From Pseudomonas graminis (GTDB lineage Bacteria > Pseudomonadota > Gammaproteobacteria > Pseudomonadales > Pseudomonadaceae), in contig NZ_CP053746.1 in the NCBI RefSeq assembly GCF_013201545.1, forward strand, positions 2,383,001-2,447,000: a stretch of 64,000 nucleotides of DNA. Reading direction: 5' to 3'. Below the pieces are notes generated by a model. It was not told where the DNA came from. It did not search any database and saw nothing but the letters and a program-made list of their open reading frames with translations. The position numbers were made by a program, and so were the translations under genes. This document shows, one piece after another, positions 1 through 10,718 of the stretch (its first letter is position 1; every line of letters begins with the position of its first letter).

Positions 1-268
1 CAGCAAGGTTCAGAGCCTTGATGTGGCCATTCAAGCGACCTTTATGGCGAGCAGCTTTGTTCTTGTGGATGATGCCTTTATCGGCCATACGGTCGATAAC
101 TGGCACGGCCAGAACATAAGCAGCTTGCGCTTTTTCAGCGTCTTTAGCGTCGATGGCTTTAACTACATTCTTGATGTAGGTACGAACCATGGAACGCATG
201 CTGGCGTTGTGGCTGCGACGCTTCTCAGCCTGTTTTGCACGTTTTTTGGCGGAAGGTGTGTTGGCCAC
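1..268 (-). CDS. rpsT: 30S ribosomal protein S20, 3' end off the window
   Basis: Ribosomal protein S20 binds 16S rRNA in the small subunit. The protein starts [18 protein letters not shown] and continues with the basic, alanine-rich helical sequence of S20. About 89 codons are present; the family is about 90 residues long, so only a few C-terminal codons and the stop lie beyond base 1. The start is a GTG at 268-266, preceded by a GAGGAG ribosome-binding site. It is divergent from murJ and has its own strong promoter at 319-347. Confidence 0.95.
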   Translation of the reverse strand, partial: MANTPSAKKRAKQAEKRRSHNASMRSMVRTYIKNVVKAIDAKDAEKAQAAYVLAVPVIDRMADKGIIHKNKAARHKGRLNGHIKALNLA

Positions 269-318
269 CGTCGAGCTCCTCGAAAGACTTGGGAAATAGC
301 TAACAAAATAGGCCGCGA

Positions 319-347
319 ATCATGCCGATGAGATTGACGCTTGTCAA
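319..347 (-). promoter_or_regulatory. sigma-70 promoter of rpsT
   Basis: Read on the minus strand, a perfect TTGACA -35 box (347-342) is followed after exactly 17 bases by CATGAT (324-319). A GC-rich stretch follows, the discriminator type often seen at stringently controlled ribosomal-protein promoters. It points into rpsT, whose start codon is about 50 bases downstream. Confidence 0.75.
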
Positions 348-518
348 GGGCAGTTGATGCGTTCCGCTGAGTGGTCGCCGTGTGGTGCCGAGGTGATTTC
401 TTTCCGGCGTGCGACCTGTAAACTCGCGGGCTTTGGCTCTGAGCTGTTTTGCGGCGCGGAGTATCGCATATATGGAACGCGCTTTGGCGCTTCCTTTGGT
501 CAGGCGCACAACCTTTCG

Positions 519-2063
519 ATGAATCTACTCAAATCGCTTGCCGCCGTTAGCTCTATTACGATGCTTTCGCGGGTGCTGGGCTTTGTCCGCGACACCATCA
601 TCGCGCGCGCATTCGGCGCCGGCATGGCTACCGATGCCTTCTTTATTGCCTTCAAACTGCCCAATCTGCTGCGCCGGATCTTCGCCGAAGGCGCTTTCTC
701 CCAGGCGTTCGTGCCGATCCTTGCTGAATACAAAAGCCAGCAGGGCGAAGAAGCAACCCGCACATTTGTCGCGTATGTCACCGGCCTGCTGACGTTGGCG
801 CTGGCGATCGTCACTGTTTTGGGCGTCGTGTTCGCTCCTTGGGTCATCTGGGCAACTGCGCCGGGGTTTGCCGATACGCCCGAGAAATTCCAGCTGACTT
901 CAGACCTGTTGCGGGTGACCTTTCCTTATATATTGCTCATCTCGCTGTCGTCGCTGGCTGGCGCGATCCTCAATACGTGGAATCGCTTTTCCGTTCCGGC
1001 GTTCGTGCCGACGCTGCTCAATCTGGCGATGATCTTTTTCGCCCTATTTCTAACGCCTTATTTCCATCCGCCCGTGATGGCGCTCGGGTGGGCGGTGCTG
1101 GCGGGCGGGTTGCTGCAGCTTCTTTATCAACTGCCGCACCTGAAAAAGATCGGAATGCTGGTGCTGCCGCGCCTGAATGTTCGCGACACCGGTGTCTGGC
1201 GAGTGATGAAGCAAATGCTGCCGGCCATGCTCGGCGTCTCTGTCAGTCAGATTTCGCTGATCATCAACACGATATTTGCGTCGTTCCTTGTCGCTGGATC
1301 AGTGTCGTGGATGTACTACGCCGACCGTCTGATGGAGTTGCCTTCCGGTGTGCTCGGCGTTGCATTGGGGACGATTCTTCTGCCGATTCTCTCGAAAACC
1401 TACGCCAGTCGGGATCGTCAGGAGTATTCGCGCATTCTGGACTGGGGCCTGCGTCTGTGTTTTCTGCTGGTGCTGCCTTGCATGCTGGCGCTCGGACTGC
1501 TCGCCGAGCCGCTGACCGTCTCGCTGTTCCAGTACGGCAAGTTCGACGGTGAAGATGCCGCGATGACCCAGCGTGCGCTGGTCGCGTATTCGGTGGGTCT
1601 GCTGGGCATCATCGTGATCAAGGTGCTCGCGCCGGGTTTTTATGCTCAACAAAATATCCGCACGCCGGTGAAAATCGCGATCTTCACCCTCATAGTGACT
1701 CAGCTGTTCAACCTGCTTTTCGTCTACGCCATTCACTTGGCTCATGCCGGTCTGGCGCTGGCGATCAGTGTGGGCGCATGCCTGAACGCTTTGCTGTTGT
1801 TCTGGCAGCTGCGCAAGCAGGACCTGTTTCAGCCGCAGCCGGGGTGGCCGGTGTTCCTGGGCAAGCTGATTGTCGCCGTGGCCATCATGTCCGCGGTGCT
1901 GCTGGGCCTGATGCATGTGATGCCGGCCTGGTCGGACGGTGAGATGCTGCAGCGATTCCTGCGCCTGGGCGCGTTGGTGCTGGCAGGCGTCGTGGCGTAT
2001 TTCGGCTCTCTGCTGGTGTTGGGTTTCCGGGTCAGGCATTTTGCTCGCAAGGCGATCTTGTAG
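519..2063 (+). CDS. murJ: lipid II flippase MurJ (MviN)
   Basis: Inner-membrane flippase of the MOP superfamily that moves lipid II, the peptidoglycan precursor, across the membrane. The 514-residue product starts [20 protein letters not shown] and carries the [14 protein letters not shown] segment and about 14 hydrophobic helices, as expected for MurJ (about 510 residues). The frame stays open upstream to 354, but the ATG at 519 matches the family N-terminus. Gene order rpsT-murJ-ribF-ileS is conserved in Pseudomonas. Confidence 0.95.
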   Translation: MNLLKSLAAVSSITMLSRVLGFVRDTIIARAFGAGMATDAFFIAFKLPNLLRRIFAEGAFSQAFVPILAEYKSQQGEEATRTFVAYVTGLLTLALAIVTVLGVVFAPWVIWATAPGFADTPEKFQLTSDLLRVTFPYILLISLSSLAGAILNTWNRFSVPAFVPTLLNLAMIFFALFLTPYFHPPVMALGWAVLAGGLLQLLYQLPHLKKIGMLVLPRLNVRDTGVWRVMKQMLPAMLGVSVSQISLIINTIFASFLVAGSVSWMYYADRLMELPSGVLGVALGTILLPILSKTYASRDRQEYSRILDWGLRLCFLLVLPCMLALGLLAEPLTVSLFQYGKFDGEDAAMTQRALVAYSVGLLGIIVIKVLAPGFYAQQNIRTPVKIAIFTLIVTQLFNLLFVYAIHLAHAGLALAISVGACLNALLLFWQLRKQDLFQPQPGWPVFLGKLIVAVAIMSAVLLGLMHVMPAWSDGEMLQRFLRLGALVLAGVVAYFGSLLVLGFRVRHFARKAIL

Positions 2064-2147
2064 GATCAGTCGTCGTTTTCTGCCGGTTAACGTCGATTGT
2101 TGTGGTTTGCCCGGATGTGTCGCCTGTCGTTGACGGCGGTGTGTGGT

Positions 2148-2153
2148 TATAAT
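2148..2153 (+). promoter_or_regulatory. probable -10 box for the ribF-ileS-lspA-fkpB operon
   Basis: A perfect TATAAT lies 29 bases upstream of the ribF start in the short murJ-ribF gap. The only TTGACG nearby (2130-2135) is too close, with a 12-base spacer, so the -35 element is weak or absent. Murj transcription may also read through, because no terminator is visible between the genes. Confidence 0.4.
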
Positions 2154-2181
2154 CGGCCACTTTATGAGCAAGAAGCGCGTT

Positions 2182-3129
2182 ATGCAGCTGGTTCGAGGCC
2201 TTCACAATCTGCGCCCGCAGCACCGGGGCTGCGTCGCCACTATTGGCAATTTCGACGGTGTACACCGGGGTCACCAGGCTATCCTGGCGAGACTGCGTGA
2301 ACGCGCCGTCGAACTGGGCTTGCCCAGTTGTGTGGTGATCTTCGAACCGCAACCGCGCGAGTTCTTTGCTCCCGACACGGCGCCGGCCCGGCTGGCGCGA
2401 CTGCGTGACAAGCTCGATCTGCTCGCTGCCGAGGGTGTTGATCTGGTGCTGTGTCTGGCATTCAACCAGCGCTTCAGCAAGCTCAGTGCATCGGAGTTCG
2501 TCGACACCGTGCTGATCGATGGCCTGGGCGTGAAGCATCTGGAGGTTGGCGACGACTTCCGCTTTGGCTGCGACCGGATCGGTGATTTTGATTTTCTGCA
2601 AAAGGTAGGTGCCGAGAAGGGCTTTACCGTCGAGGCGGCACAGACTGTCGAGATCGACGGCTTCCGCGTCAGCAGCACCAAGGTGCGCACCGCGTTGGCC
2701 GCCGCAGACTTCACCCTCGCCGAGCATTTGCTGGGCCGCCCGTTCGAAATCTCTGGCCGGGTGCTGCATGGCCAGAAGCTGGCGCGTCAGTTGGGTACAC
2801 CCACCGCCAACGTGCAACTCAAACGTCGTCGCGTGCCATTGACCGGTGTCTATCTGGTCAGCGCGCAGATTGACGGCAAGGTATGGCCGGGCGTTGCCAA
2901 CATTGGCGTGCGTCCCAGCGTGGCGGGCGATGGGCGTCCCCACCTGGAGATTCACCTTCTGGATTTTACCGGCGATATCTATGGCCGGCGTTTGACGGTG
3001 GTATTCCACCAGAAGCTGCGTGATGAGCAGCGCTTTGCCTCCCTTGAGGCGCTCAAGACGGCGATCGATGCGGATGTCGCTGCCGCTCGTGCCCACTGGC
3101 ACGATCAACCGCTAAACTTTAGAGCCTGA
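2182..3129 (+). CDS. ribF: bifunctional riboflavin kinase / FAD synthetase
   Basis: Makes FMN from riboflavin and then FAD from FMN. The N-terminal adenylyltransferase domain shows [13 protein letters not shown] (nucleotidyltransferase HxGH-like motif) and the C-terminal flavokinase domain shows GTPTANVQL and [12 protein letters not shown] sequence. The product is 315 residues, normal for the family. Upstream ATGs exist at 2143 and 2164, but [12 protein letters not shown] at 2182 fits the family start. Only one base separates its stop from ileS, so the two are almost certainly cotranscribed. Confidence 0.93.
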   Translation: MQLVRGLHNLRPQHRGCVATIGNFDGVHRGHQAILARLRERAVELGLPSCVVIFEPQPREFFAPDTAPARLARLRDKLDLLAAEGVDLVLCLAFNQRFSKLSASEFVDTVLIDGLGVKHLEVGDDFRFGCDRIGDFDFLQKVGAEKGFTVEAAQTVEIDGFRVSSTKVRTALAAADFTLAEHLLGRPFEISGRVLHGQKLARQLGTPTANVQLKRRRVPLTGVYLVSAQIDGKVWPGVANIGVRPSVAGDGRPHLEIHLLDFTGDIYGRRLTVVFHQKLRDEQRFASLEALKTAIDADVAAARAHWHDQPLNFRA

Positions 3130-3130
3130 A

Positions 3131-5962
3131 ATGACCGACTACAAAGCCACGCTTAATCTTCCGGACACCGCCTTCCCGATGAAGGCCGGCCTGCCCCAGC
3201 GCGAGCCGCAAACTCTGCAGCGCTGGGACAGCATTGGCCTGTACCAGAAGCTGCGCGAAATTGGCAAGGATCGGCCCAAGTTCGTGCTGCACGACGGGCC
3301 TCCGTACGCCAACGGCAATATCCACATCGGTCACGCGGTCAACAAGATTCTCAAGGACATGATCGTTCGCTCGAAAACCCTGTCGGGCTTCGACGCGCCT
3401 TATGTTCCGGGGTGGGATTGCCACGGTCTGCCGATCGAGCACAAGGTCGAAGTCACCCACGGCAAAAACCTGCCTGCGGACAAGACCCGCGAGCTGTGCC
3501 GTGCGTATGCGGGCGAACAGATCGAAGGGCAAAAAGCCGAGTTCATTCGTCTGGGCGTGCTCGGCGACTGGGACAACCCTTACCGCACCATGGACTTCGC
3601 TAACGAGGCCGGAGAAATCCGCGCGTTGGCCGAAATGGTCAAGAACGGCTTCGTGTTCAAGGGCCTGAAGCCCGTCAACTGGTGTTTCGACTGCGCCTCG
3701 GCACTGGCTGAAGCGGAAGTTGAATATCAGGACAAAAAGTCGTCCACCATCGACGTGGCCTTCCCGGTTGCTGATGCCGACAAGCTCGCCGCCGCCTTCG
3801 GTCTGCCAAGCCTGAGCAAGCCTGCTGCCATCGTGATCTGGACCACCACCCCGTGGACCATCCCGGCAAACCAGGCGCTCAACGTTCACCCGGAATTCAC
3901 CTACGCGCTGGTTGATACCGGCGAGCGTCTGCTGGTGCTTGCCGAAGAGCTGGTTGAGTCCTGCCTGAAGCGCTGGAACCTCGAAGGTTCGGTGCTGGCG
4001 ACCGCCGAGGGTTCAGCACTTGAGCTGATCAACTTCCGTCATCCGTTCTACGATCGTCTGTCGCCCATCTATCTGGCCGACTACGTGGAGCTGGGCGCGG
4101 GTACCGGCGTCGTTCACTGCTCGCCGGCCTATGGCGTCGATGACTTTGTGATCTGCAAAGCCTACGGCCTGACCAACGACGACATCATCAGCCCGGTGCA
4201 GAGCAACGGCGTGTACAGCCCGTCGCTGGAGTTCTTTGGTGGCCAGTTCATCTTCAAGGCCAACCAGCCCATCATCGACAAGCTGACCGAAGTCGGCGCG
4301 TTGTTGCACACCGAGACCATCACCCACAGCTACATGCACTGCTGGCGTCACAAGACCCCGCTGATCTACCGCGCCACCGCGCAGTGGTTCGTCGGCATGG
4401 ACAAGCAGCCGACGTCGGGTGACACCCTGCGCAATCGCGCCGTGAAAGCCATCGAAGAAACCAGATTCGTGCCGGCGTGGGGACAGGCGCGCCTGCACTC
4501 GATGATCGCCAACCGCCCTGACTGGTGTATCTCCCGTCAGCGCAACTGGGGCGTGCCGATCCCGTTTTTCCTGAACAAGGAGAGCGGCGAGCTGCACCCG
4601 CGAACCGTCGAGCTGATGGAAGAAGTCGCTCAGCGTGTGGAGCAGGAAGGCATCGAAGCCTGGTTCAAGATGGACGCTGCCGAGCTGCTGGGTGACGAAG
4701 CACCGCACTACGACAAGATTTCCGACACCCTGGACGTCTGGTTCGATTCCGGCACCACGCACTGGCATGTGCTGCGCGGCTCGCACCCGATGGGCCACGA
4801 AAGCGGTCCACGCGCCGACTTGTACCTGGAAGGCTCGGACCAACACCGCGGTTGGTTCCACTCGTCGCTGCTGACCGGTTGCGCCATCGACAATCACGCG
4901 CCGTACCGTGAATTGCTCACCCATGGTTTTACCGTGGATGAGAACGGCCGCAAGATGTCCAAGTCGCTGGGTAACGTCATCGCGCCGCAGACCGTCAACG
5001 ACACGCTCGGCGCCGACATCATGCGTCTTTGGGTTTCGGCGACTGACTATTCCGGCGAAATGGCCGTCTCCAACACCATTCTGCAGCGTAGCGCCGATGC
5101 GTATCGACGTATCCGCAACACCGCGCGCTTCCTGCTCTCGAACCTGACCGGCTTCAACCCGGCCACCGATCTGCTACCCGCCGAAGACATGCTCGCGCTG
5201 GATCGCTGGGCCGTGGATCGCGCGTTGCTGCTGCAACGTGAGCTGGAAGAGCATTACGGCGAGTACCGTTTCTGGAACGTTTACTCGAAGGTGCACAACT
5301 TCTGCGTGCAGGAGTTGGGTGGCTTCTACCTCGACATCATCAAGGATCGCCAGTACACCACCGGCGCCAACAGCAAGGCGCGTCGTTCCTGCCAGACCGC
5401 GCTGTTCCACATCTCCGAAGCGCTGGTTCGCTGGATCGCACCGATCCTGGCGTTTACCGCCGACGAGCTGTGGCAGTACCTGCCGGGCGAGCGTAACGAG
5501 TCGGTCATGCTCAATACCTGGTATCAGGAGCTGAGTGAGCTGCCGGAAGGCTTCGAGCTGGATCGCGCCTACTGGGAGCGGATCATGGCGGTGAAGGTGG
5601 CGGTCAACAAGGAAATGGAAAACCTGCGCGCGGCCAAGGCCATCGGCGGCAACTTGCAAGCCGAAGTTACGCTGTACGCCGAAGACGCGCTGGTAGCGGA
5701 TCTCTCCAAGCTCAGCAATGAGCTGCGTTTCGTGCTCATCACCTCGACGGCCAGCGTCGCGCCTTTCGTCAGCGCGCCTGCCGATGCCGTGGTTACCGAA
5801 GTGGCCGGTCTGAAGCTAAAGGTCGTCAAATCCGGACACGCCAAGTGCGCGCGCTGCTGGCATCACCGTGAGGACGTCGGGGTCGATCCTGAACATCCGG
5901 AAATCTGCGGCCGTTGCGTCGACAACATCAGCGGCGCAGGCGAGGTTCGTCACTATGCCTAA
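3131..5962 (+). CDS. ileS: isoleucyl-tRNA synthetase
   Basis: Class I aminoacyl-tRNA synthetase charging tRNA-Ile in the cytoplasm. The 943-residue product has the HIGH motif at residues 65-68, KMSKS at 608-612, and a C-terminal zinc-binding region with two CxRC pairs (CARCWHH and CGRC), typical of the bacterial type. Its end overlaps the start of lspA by 8 bases. Confidence 0.97.
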   Translation: MTDYKATLNLPDTAFPMKAGLPQREPQTLQRWDSIGLYQKLREIGKDRPKFVLHDGPPYANGNIHIGHAVNKILKDMIVRSKTLSGFDAPYVPGWDCHGLPIEHKVEVTHGKNLPADKTRELCRAYAGEQIEGQKAEFIRLGVLGDWDNPYRTMDFANEAGEIRALAEMVKNGFVFKGLKPVNWCFDCASALAEAEVEYQDKKSSTIDVAFPVADADKLAAAFGLPSLSKPAAIVIWTTTPWTIPANQALNVHPEFTYALVDTGERLLVLAEELVESCLKRWNLEGSVLATAEGSALELINFRHPFYDRLSPIYLADYVELGAGTGVVHCSPAYGVDDFVICKAYGLTNDDIISPVQSNGVYSPSLEFFGGQFIFKANQPIIDKLTEVGALLHTETITHSYMHCWRHKTPLIYRATAQWFVGMDKQPTSGDTLRNRAVKAIEETRFVPAWGQARLHSMIANRPDWCISRQRNWGVPIPFFLNKESGELHPRTVELMEEVAQRVEQEGIEAWFKMDAAELLGDEAPHYDKISDTLDVWFDSGTTHWHVLRGSHPMGHESGPRADLYLEGSDQHRGWFHSSLLTGCAIDNHAPYRELLTHGFTVDENGRKMSKSLGNVIAPQTVNDTLGADIMRLWVSATDYSGEMAVSNTILQRSADAYRRIRNTARFLLSNLTGFNPATDLLPAEDMLALDRWAVDRALLLQRELEEHYGEYRFWNVYSKVHNFCVQELGGFYLDIIKDRQYTTGANSKARRSCQTALFHISEALVRWIAPILAFTADELWQYLPGERNESVMLNTWYQELSELPEGFELDRAYWERIMAVKVAVNKEMENLRAAKAIGGNLQAEVTLYAEDALVADLSKLSNELRFVLITSTASVAPFVSAPADAVVTEVAGLKLKVVKSGHAKCARCWHHREDVGVDPEHPEICGRCVDNISGAGEVRHYA

Positions 5963-6467
5963 CGCATCAGCTGGCCGCATGGGCCGACTGGGTTGGTTGT
6001 GGTTGAGCGTGCTGGTAGTGGTCATTGACCAGGCCAGCAAGTTCTACTTCGAAAATCGCCTGGAGTTGTACGAGCAGATCGTCATCCTTCCCGACTACTT
6101 CAGCTGGATGCTGGCCTACAACACCGGTGCTGCGTTCAGTTTTCTGGCCGACAGTTCCGGCTGGCAGCGCTGGTTGTTTGCGTTGATTGCGGTCGTGGTG
6201 AGTGTAGTGCTGGTGGTCTGGCTCAAGCGGCTCGGGCGCGAAGAAACCTGGCTGGCGATTGCCCTTGCCCTTGTATTGGGCGGGGCGCTCGGCAATCTGT
6301 ATGACCGAATCGTCATCGGCCATGTCATAGACTTTATCTTCGTGCATTGGAAACAACACGGCTTCCCGGCCTTCAATGTCGCGGACAGCGCCATTACCGT
6401 TGGCGCGATCATGCTGGCTCTGGACATGTTCAAGAGCAAGAAAACCGGAGAAACCGTCAATGACTGA
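5955..6467 (+). CDS. lspA: lipoprotein signal peptidase (signal peptidase II)
   Basis: Inner-membrane aspartic protease that removes signal peptides from prolipoproteins. The 170-residue product has four hydrophobic helices, the VVVIDQASK segment near residue 24, and the two catalytic-aspartate blocks NLYDR and FNVADS near the end. The ATG at 5955 overlaps the ileS stop, and the lspA stop overlaps fkpB, indicating translational coupling. The neighbouring lipoproteins (BamD, the 59.4 kb lipoprotein) are natural substrates. Confidence 0.96.
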   Translation: MPNASAGRMGRLGWLWLSVLVVVIDQASKFYFENRLELYEQIVILPDYFSWMLAYNTGAAFSFLADSSGWQRWLFALIAVVVSVVLVVWLKRLGREETWLAIALALVLGGALGNLYDRIVIGHVIDFIFVHWKQHGFPAFNVADSAITVGAIMLALDMFKSKKTGETVND

Positions 6468-6927
6468 TCAGTTGGTGACCGAACAGGCTACTCAGGAAAC
6501 ACGCATCGGTCAGAACACGGAAGTCACTCTGCATTTCGCGCTGCACCTGGAAAACGGTGACACCGTCGACAGCACGTTCGACAAGGCGCCGGCGACTTTC
6601 AAGGTCGGCGATGGCAGCCTGCTTCCGGGCTTCGAAACGCTGATTTTCGGTTTCAAAGCCGGGGATAAGCGTACGCTGCAGGTGCCGCCGGAAAACGCTT
6701 TCGGTCAGCCGAACCCGCAAAACTTGCAGGTCATGCCGCGTTCGCAGTTCCAGAACATGGAGCTGTCCGAAGGACTGCTGGTGATCTTCAACGATGCGGC
6801 TAACACCGAACTGCCGGGCGTGGTGAAAGCAATAGACGATGATCATGTCACCGTCGATTTCAACCATCCGCTGGCGGGCAAGACGTTGACCTTTGAAGTG
6901 GAAATCTTCGAGGTGAGGGCACTCTGA
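6460..6927 (+). CDS. fkpB: FKBP-type peptidyl-prolyl isomerase (SlpA/FkpB)
   Basis: Small cytoplasmic FKBP-type prolyl isomerase of the SlyD/SlpA group. The 155-residue product shows [17 protein letters not shown] and the [10 protein letters not shown] block of the FKBP fold, with the inserted flap of the SlpA subfamily between about residues 80 and 130. The start at 6460 overlaps lspA by 8 bases. The lspA-fkpB-ispH order is conserved in gammaproteobacteria. Confidence 0.93.
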   Translation: MTDQLVTEQATQETRIGQNTEVTLHFALHLENGDTVDSTFDKAPATFKVGDGSLLPGFETLIFGFKAGDKRTLQVPPENAFGQPNPQNLQVMPRSQFQNMELSEGLLVIFNDAANTELPGVVKAIDDDHVTVDFNHPLAGKTLTFEVEIFEVRAL

Positions 6928-6944
6928 GCATTGCCAGAGCGCCT

Positions 6945-6966
6945 GGCCCCGGCACAGTTCGGGGCC
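6945..6966 (+). terminator. hairpin after fkpB
   Basis: GGCCCCG and CGGGGCC pair around an 8-base loop, followed by a weak T-rich stretch. It sits between fkpB and ispH and may attenuate rather than stop transcription, since ispH follows in the same direction 44 bases later. Confidence 0.45.
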
Positions 6967-7009
6967 TCTTCGTTTATATGTTTCATTGCGCGTAGACACG
7001 AGGCACATC

Positions 7010-7957
7010 ATGCAAATCAAACTCGCCAACCCACGCGGCTTCTGCGCCGGGGTGGACCGTGCGATCGAAATCGTCAATCGCGCGCTGGAAGTGTTTGGCC
7101 CGCCGATCTACGTGCGCCATGAAGTGGTTCATAACAAATTCGTCGTCGAAGACCTGCGCAGCCGTGGCGCGATCTTCGTCGAAGAGCTCGAGCAGGTGCC
7201 GGACGACGTTATCGTGATCTTCAGTGCCCACGGCGTGTCGCAGGCGGTGCGTACCGAGGCGGCAGGGCGCGGCCTGAAGGTGTTCGACGCCACCTGTCCG
7301 CTGGTGACCAAAGTGCATATCGAGGTCGCGCGCTACAGCCGCGACGGCCGCGAGTGCATCCTGATCGGTCACGCCGGCCACCCTGAGGTTGAGGGCACGA
7401 TGGGTCAGTACGACGCGAGCAACGGTGGCGCGATCTATCTGGTCGAAGACGAAGCCGACGTCGCCAACCTGCAGGTGAGCAATCCCGAGAACCTGGCTTT
7501 CGTGACCCAGACGACGCTGTCGATGGACGACACCAGCCGTGTGATCGACGCCTTGCGCGCACGGTTTCCGGCTATTGGCGGGCCGCGCAAGGACGACATC
7601 TGTTACGCCACCCAAAACCGTCAGGACGCGGTCAAGGTTCTGGCCGATGAGTGCGACGTGGTGTTGGTGGTGGGCAGCCCGAACAGCTCCAACTCCAATC
7701 GCCTGCGTGAACTGGCTGAGCGCATGTCGACCCCGGCCTATCTGATCGATGGCGCTGAAGACATGCAGCGCAGCTGGTTCGACGGCGTTGGCCGCATCGG
7801 CATTACCGCCGGTGCTTCGGCGCCTGAAGTCCTGGTGCGCGGCGTGATTCAGCAGCTGCACGCATGGGGTGCCACCGGCGAAGACGAGTTGGCCGGGCGC
7901 GAGGAAAACATCACCTTCTCGATGCCCAAGGAATTGCGCGTCAAATCGCTGCTGTAA
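7010..7957 (+). CDS. ispH: 4-hydroxy-3-methylbut-2-enyl diphosphate reductase
   Basis: Last enzyme of the methylerythritol phosphate isoprenoid pathway, making IPP and DMAPP with a [4Fe-4S] cluster. The three cluster cysteines are visible in [12 protein letters not shown] (Cys12), [11 protein letters not shown] and [11 protein letters not shown]; histidines and the glutamate block of the active site are present. The product is 315 residues. It runs convergent to the inverted fimT gene, with 21 bases between their stops. Confidence 0.96.
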   Translation: MQIKLANPRGFCAGVDRAIEIVNRALEVFGPPIYVRHEVVHNKFVVEDLRSRGAIFVEELEQVPDDVIVIFSAHGVSQAVRTEAAGRGLKVFDATCPLVTKVHIEVARYSRDGRECILIGHAGHPEVEGTMGQYDASNGGAIYLVEDEADVANLQVSNPENLAFVTQTTLSMDDTSRVIDALRARFPAIGGPRKDDICYATQNRQDAVKVLADECDVVLVVGSPNSSNSNRLRELAERMSTPAYLIDGAEDMQRSWFDGVGRIGITAGASAPEVLVRGVIQQLHAWGATGEDELAGREENITFSMPKELRVKSLL

Positions 7958-7978
7958 TCCGGTCATCCTGTCACCGCA

Positions 7979-8482
7979 TCATGCACAGGGCTCGCTGCCG
8001 AATCCTTCGGATCGCAGCGTGACCCTGCCGGTCACCGCAATTGCCAACTGATAGCGACTGACGGGTGAGTCTTTGAGGCACACTGCCAGTGTGCCGTTGG
8101 CGTTGTTCAGCAGCCTCCCCGTGTTATCAAAACCTATCCGCGCAGCCACTTTGCTGTTGCCGACGACCCTGACGTTTCGGTGGCTGGCGAACTCGGTCAG
8201 TGACAGCTCGCCCTCGTCCTTGAACTGGTTGCGGTTGCTGTCAACGAACACGTTCCAGCCTCGGCTCCAGTCATTTTCCAGCGCCTGCATCACCACCGGC
8301 TGACTGCGCAGAATTGCCTCGGTCCTGGCCATTCGCAGCCCGCTGGCCAGTTGCTGGGCCGTGTCCTGACGGCGCTGTGAGTCGATCAATTGCCCGAAGG
8401 CGGGGATCGCCAGCGTGGCGACGATGCCGACAATCACCAGCCCTGCCAGCAGTTCTATCAGCGTCAATCCTTGCTGGTTCAC
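7979..8482 (-). CDS. fimT: GspH/FimT-family minor pilin, inverted (set A)
   Basis: Type IV pilin-like protein with the prepilin motif QQG-LTLIELLAG at its N-terminus, to be cut after the Gly by PilD, followed by a hydrophobic helix and a 167-residue total that fits FimT/GspH pseudopilins. The GTG at 8482 is chosen because GGAAG lies 7 bases upstream and the prepilin leader is then short (MNQQG); an upstream in-frame start would give an unusually long leader. It is on the opposite strand to the other pilin genes and divergent from pilV. FimT homologues bind DNA in some bacteria, which cannot be judged here. Confidence 0.8.
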   Translation of the reverse strand: MNQQGLTLIELLAGLVIVGIVATLAIPAFGQLIDSQRRQDTAQQLASGLRMARTEAILRSQPVVMQALENDWSRGWNVFVDSNRNQFKDEGELSLTEFASHRNVRVVGNSKVAARIGFDNTGRLLNNANGTLAVCLKDSPVSRYQLAIAVTGRVTLRSEGFGSEPCA

Positions 8483-8664
8483 GAGCGTCTTCCGTTGAGT
8501 GCGGCGCTCAAGGAAACACCTGCTCGGCCGCCCTGACAACCGGGTCGATTGTCAGCCGGTATGTCCGCAAGCCGCCGTTACACATCCTCCGGGCAAACCG
8601 CTGCGCATCGTCTTCAATGGCGTCTGCACGGGAATCGTCGAGGTGAATGGTGCGAGGGAAAACG

Positions 8665-9105
8665 ATGCAATCGGGGATGACATTGATCGAAGTGCTGGTC
8701 GCGTTGCTGATCTTCAGCGTCGGCATATTGGGCGTGGCGATGTTGCAGCTCAATGCGCTGAAGTACACCGACAGCTCGATGCGCAGCCTGCACGTCAGCT
8801 TCATCGCCCATGACCTTTTCGAGCGCATCCGCGCCAATCCTGGCACCCGCTACGCGCTGTCTTCTCTGAGTCAGGCTCCGACCTCCGGCAGTCTCGCCGT
8901 GCCTCGCCAGCAAGACCTGTACGACTTCGCGACGCAGTTGAAACGCGCGGCCGGTGACGACGCCGAGGCATCCATAGCGGTGGCGGGATCGAGCGTGACC
9001 CTCACGCTGACGTGGGACGATTCCCGTGCCAGCCAGGACGCCGCGCAGAAGCAAACGCTTACGCTGACCGCAGATGTCTCTGCCGAGCGGGTCGCACGAC
9101 CATGA
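8665..9105 (+). CDS. pilV: minor pilin PilV, set A
   Basis: Type IV minor pilin of the PilV/GspI type. The leader MQSG precedes MTLIEVLVALLIFSVGILG, a prepilin peptidase site with Glu5. The 146-residue product shares LQLNALKYTDSS, RIRANP and QDLYDF with the second PilV at 11323, so the two are clear paralogues. The ATG at 8665 has a GAGGG site upstream and is preferred to the one at 8647. The stop overlaps pilW by 4 bases (ATGA). Confidence 0.85.
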   Translation: MQSGMTLIEVLVALLIFSVGILGVAMLQLNALKYTDSSMRSLHVSFIAHDLFERIRANPGTRYALSSLSQAPTSGSLAVPRQQDLYDFATQLKRAAGDDAEASIAVAGSSVTLTLTWDDSRASQDAAQKQTLTLTADVSAERVARP

Positions 9106-9803
9106 GGCCTCTGGAGAAGGGCTTTGGCCTCGTCGAAGTCATGCTGGCGCTGGTCTTGGGATTGGTGATGTCGCTGGCCTTGGCGCAGATATTCATCAGC
9201 TCGAAGAGCAGCTATGCCAGTCAGACATCGTCCGCCAGCCTGCAGGAAGACGCACGATTCGTGCTCAGCAAAATGGTCCAGGAAGTGCGGCTGGCGGGCA
9301 TGTTCGGCTGCCTGGGGACGGTCGAGGACGCGAGTGCCGGCAAAGGCTTTTCCAAGGCGTTTCAAGACCCCATCACGTGGGACGCCAATTCGAAAACTCT
9401 GACCCTCGCCACGGCCGGGACCGGGGAGGGCGGTGGCTGGTCGACCTGGGTCATTCACACTGACTGCGTGACGACCGCCAGCGCGTACTCCAACGGCCGG
9501 GCGCCTCGGCTTTCCGCAGGTGAGACCGCGATGCCCATTCACCGGCAGGTCTATCGCTTCAACAAGGCACGCAATGAGCTGTCCCTGAACGGCCAGTCGC
9601 TGGTCAGCAACGTGGGCGCGTTCAGTGTGCTGTTCGGCGTCGCCGGATCGCTCAACGATCGCTCCATCGCGCGTTACGCTGCCACTGCCGAGCCCTCGTT
9701 GATCCGCAGCGTACGCCTGACCCTCACCCTGTTCGACCCCGCAGGCCGGGTGCAGGAGCAAACCGTTGATGTCGTTGCCGCCATCCGTAATCGGCTGGGA
9801 TGA
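9102..9803 (+). CDS. pilW: minor pilin PilW, set A
   Basis: PilW/GspJ-type minor pilin of 233 residues with prepilin site EKG-FGLVEVMLALVLGL. It shares the pattern DARFxLxKMxQExRxxGMFGCL with the PilW of set B at 11790. Translationally coupled to pilV by an ATGA overlap; pilX begins 4 bases after its stop. Minor pilins prime pilus assembly and, with PilY1, form the pilus tip; whether this copy does so is unknown. Confidence 0.85.
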   Translation: MRPLEKGFGLVEVMLALVLGLVMSLALAQIFISSKSSYASQTSSASLQEDARFVLSKMVQEVRLAGMFGCLGTVEDASAGKGFSKAFQDPITWDANSKTLTLATAGTGEGGGWSTWVIHTDCVTTASAYSNGRAPRLSAGETAMPIHRQVYRFNKARNELSLNGQSLVSNVGAFSVLFGVAGSLNDRSIARYAATAEPSLIRSVRLTLTLFDPAGRVQEQTVDVVAAIRNRLG

Positions 9804-9807
9804 GGGC

Positions 9808-10299
9808 ATGAACGTGAGTGCACAACGTGGTGCGGTGTTGATCGTCAGCCTGGTGTTTCTGTTGTTGCTGACCCTGTTGGCGACATCGTCGATGCAGAAC
9901 GCCACGCTCCAGGAAAAGGTCGCCGGCACGCTCAAGCGCCGCGATGCGTCGTTTCAGGCTGCCGAAACAGCGCTGCGCATCGCGGAAGCAAAAATTGTGG
10001 CACCGGGTTTTTCCCTGCAGGGCTGTTCGTCGCCCGCGAAGTGTCTGCCGCCGCCCGAAGCGCTGACCCTTTCCAACAGCGGCGCCGGCGGGTCTTCAGG
10101 AGTGGATTGGGTCGCAACGCGGGGTGGTTTCTACGGCATTCAGCATGTCGGCCAAACCGACCAACCTGCCGGTGGCGCAGACGGTCAATTTTGGACCTTG
10201 TACCGCGTGACGGCCATTGGCATCGAAGGCGACTCACGGACTGTGCTCGAAAGCATCCACACCCAGGAGCGTCGCGTGATGTGGCGGCAGCGGCAATGA
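9808..10299 (+). CDS. pilX: minor pilin PilX, set A
   Basis: PilX/GspK-type minor pilin of 163 residues. The leader MNVSAQRG is followed by AVLIVSLVFLLLLTLL, without the usual Glu at +5, as expected of GspK-like tip pilins. LLTL-SSMQNATLQEK is shared with the set B PilX at 12494. The start at 10296 of the next pilin gene overlaps its stop. In typical operons pilY1 follows pilX; here a pilE-like gene follows directly. Confidence 0.82.
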   Translation: MNVSAQRGAVLIVSLVFLLLLTLLATSSMQNATLQEKVAGTLKRRDASFQAAETALRIAEAKIVAPGFSLQGCSSPAKCLPPPEALTLSNSGAGGSSGVDWVATRGGFYGIQHVGQTDQPAGGADGQFWTLYRVTAIGIEGDSRTVLESIHTQERRVMWRQRQ

Positions 10300-10718
10300 G
10301 CAGGACGGGTAGAGGCTTCACCCTGATTGAGTTGCTGATTGCCATCGCGATCGTCGCGATACTTGCCGCCGTCGCGTACCCGCAGTACAGCGAATACACC
10401 CGGAAAACCCGCCGCTCGGAGATCGCTGGGATGCTGATTGAAGAAGCGCAGAGACTGGAGCGGTTTCATTCGCGGGCTGGGCAGTATTCGGACGTCAGCG
10501 GGCCGCCGGCATTTAGTCATGAAGTGTCGTTCGGGAATGCGTTTTACCGGATAGAGGCTGAACGCAAGGAACGGACGTTTACGCTGACTGCGTCGCCGAT
10601 TGGCGGGGGGATGATGGCGGGCGATGCCTGCGGCAGCTTTGTGCTGGAAAACACCGGCAGGCGCGACAATCTCGGGATGTCGGGGGCTGCCAGTGTGTCG
10701 GGGTGTTGGGGGCGGTGA
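10296..10718 (+). CDS. pilE: minor pilin PilE-like, set A
   Basis: Type IV pilin-like protein of 140 residues with prepilin site GRG-FTLIELLIAIAIVAILAAVAYPQY, the most conserved class of pilin N-terminus. The C-terminal part has a cysteine pair and ends CWGR, exactly as the PilE of set B at 16073 does, so they are paralogues. The ATG overlaps the pilX stop. It ends set A; about 125 bases separate it from set B. Confidence 0.83.
   Translation: MSRTGRGFTLIELLIAIAIVAILAAVAYPQYSEYTRKTRRSEIAGMLIEEAQRLERFHSRAGQYSDVSGPPAFSHEVSFGNAFYRIEAERKERTFTLTASPIGGGMMAGDACGSFVLENTGRRDNLGMSGAASVSGCWGR

Noticed and set aside
2130..2153. TTGACG with TATAAT before ribF as a full promoter
   Set aside because: The 12-base spacer is too short; only the -10 box is retained.
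2032..3108. Minus-strand open frame (358 codons) opposite ribF
   Set aside because: A shadow of GC-rich codon use in ribF; composition rich in Gln, Asp and His as is usual for such shadows.
8508..8846. Minus-strand open frame covering the pilV start and the fimT-pilV gap
   Set aside because: Most of it is antisense to pilV, and the non-overlapping part has no usual start codon; kept only as a possible remnant.
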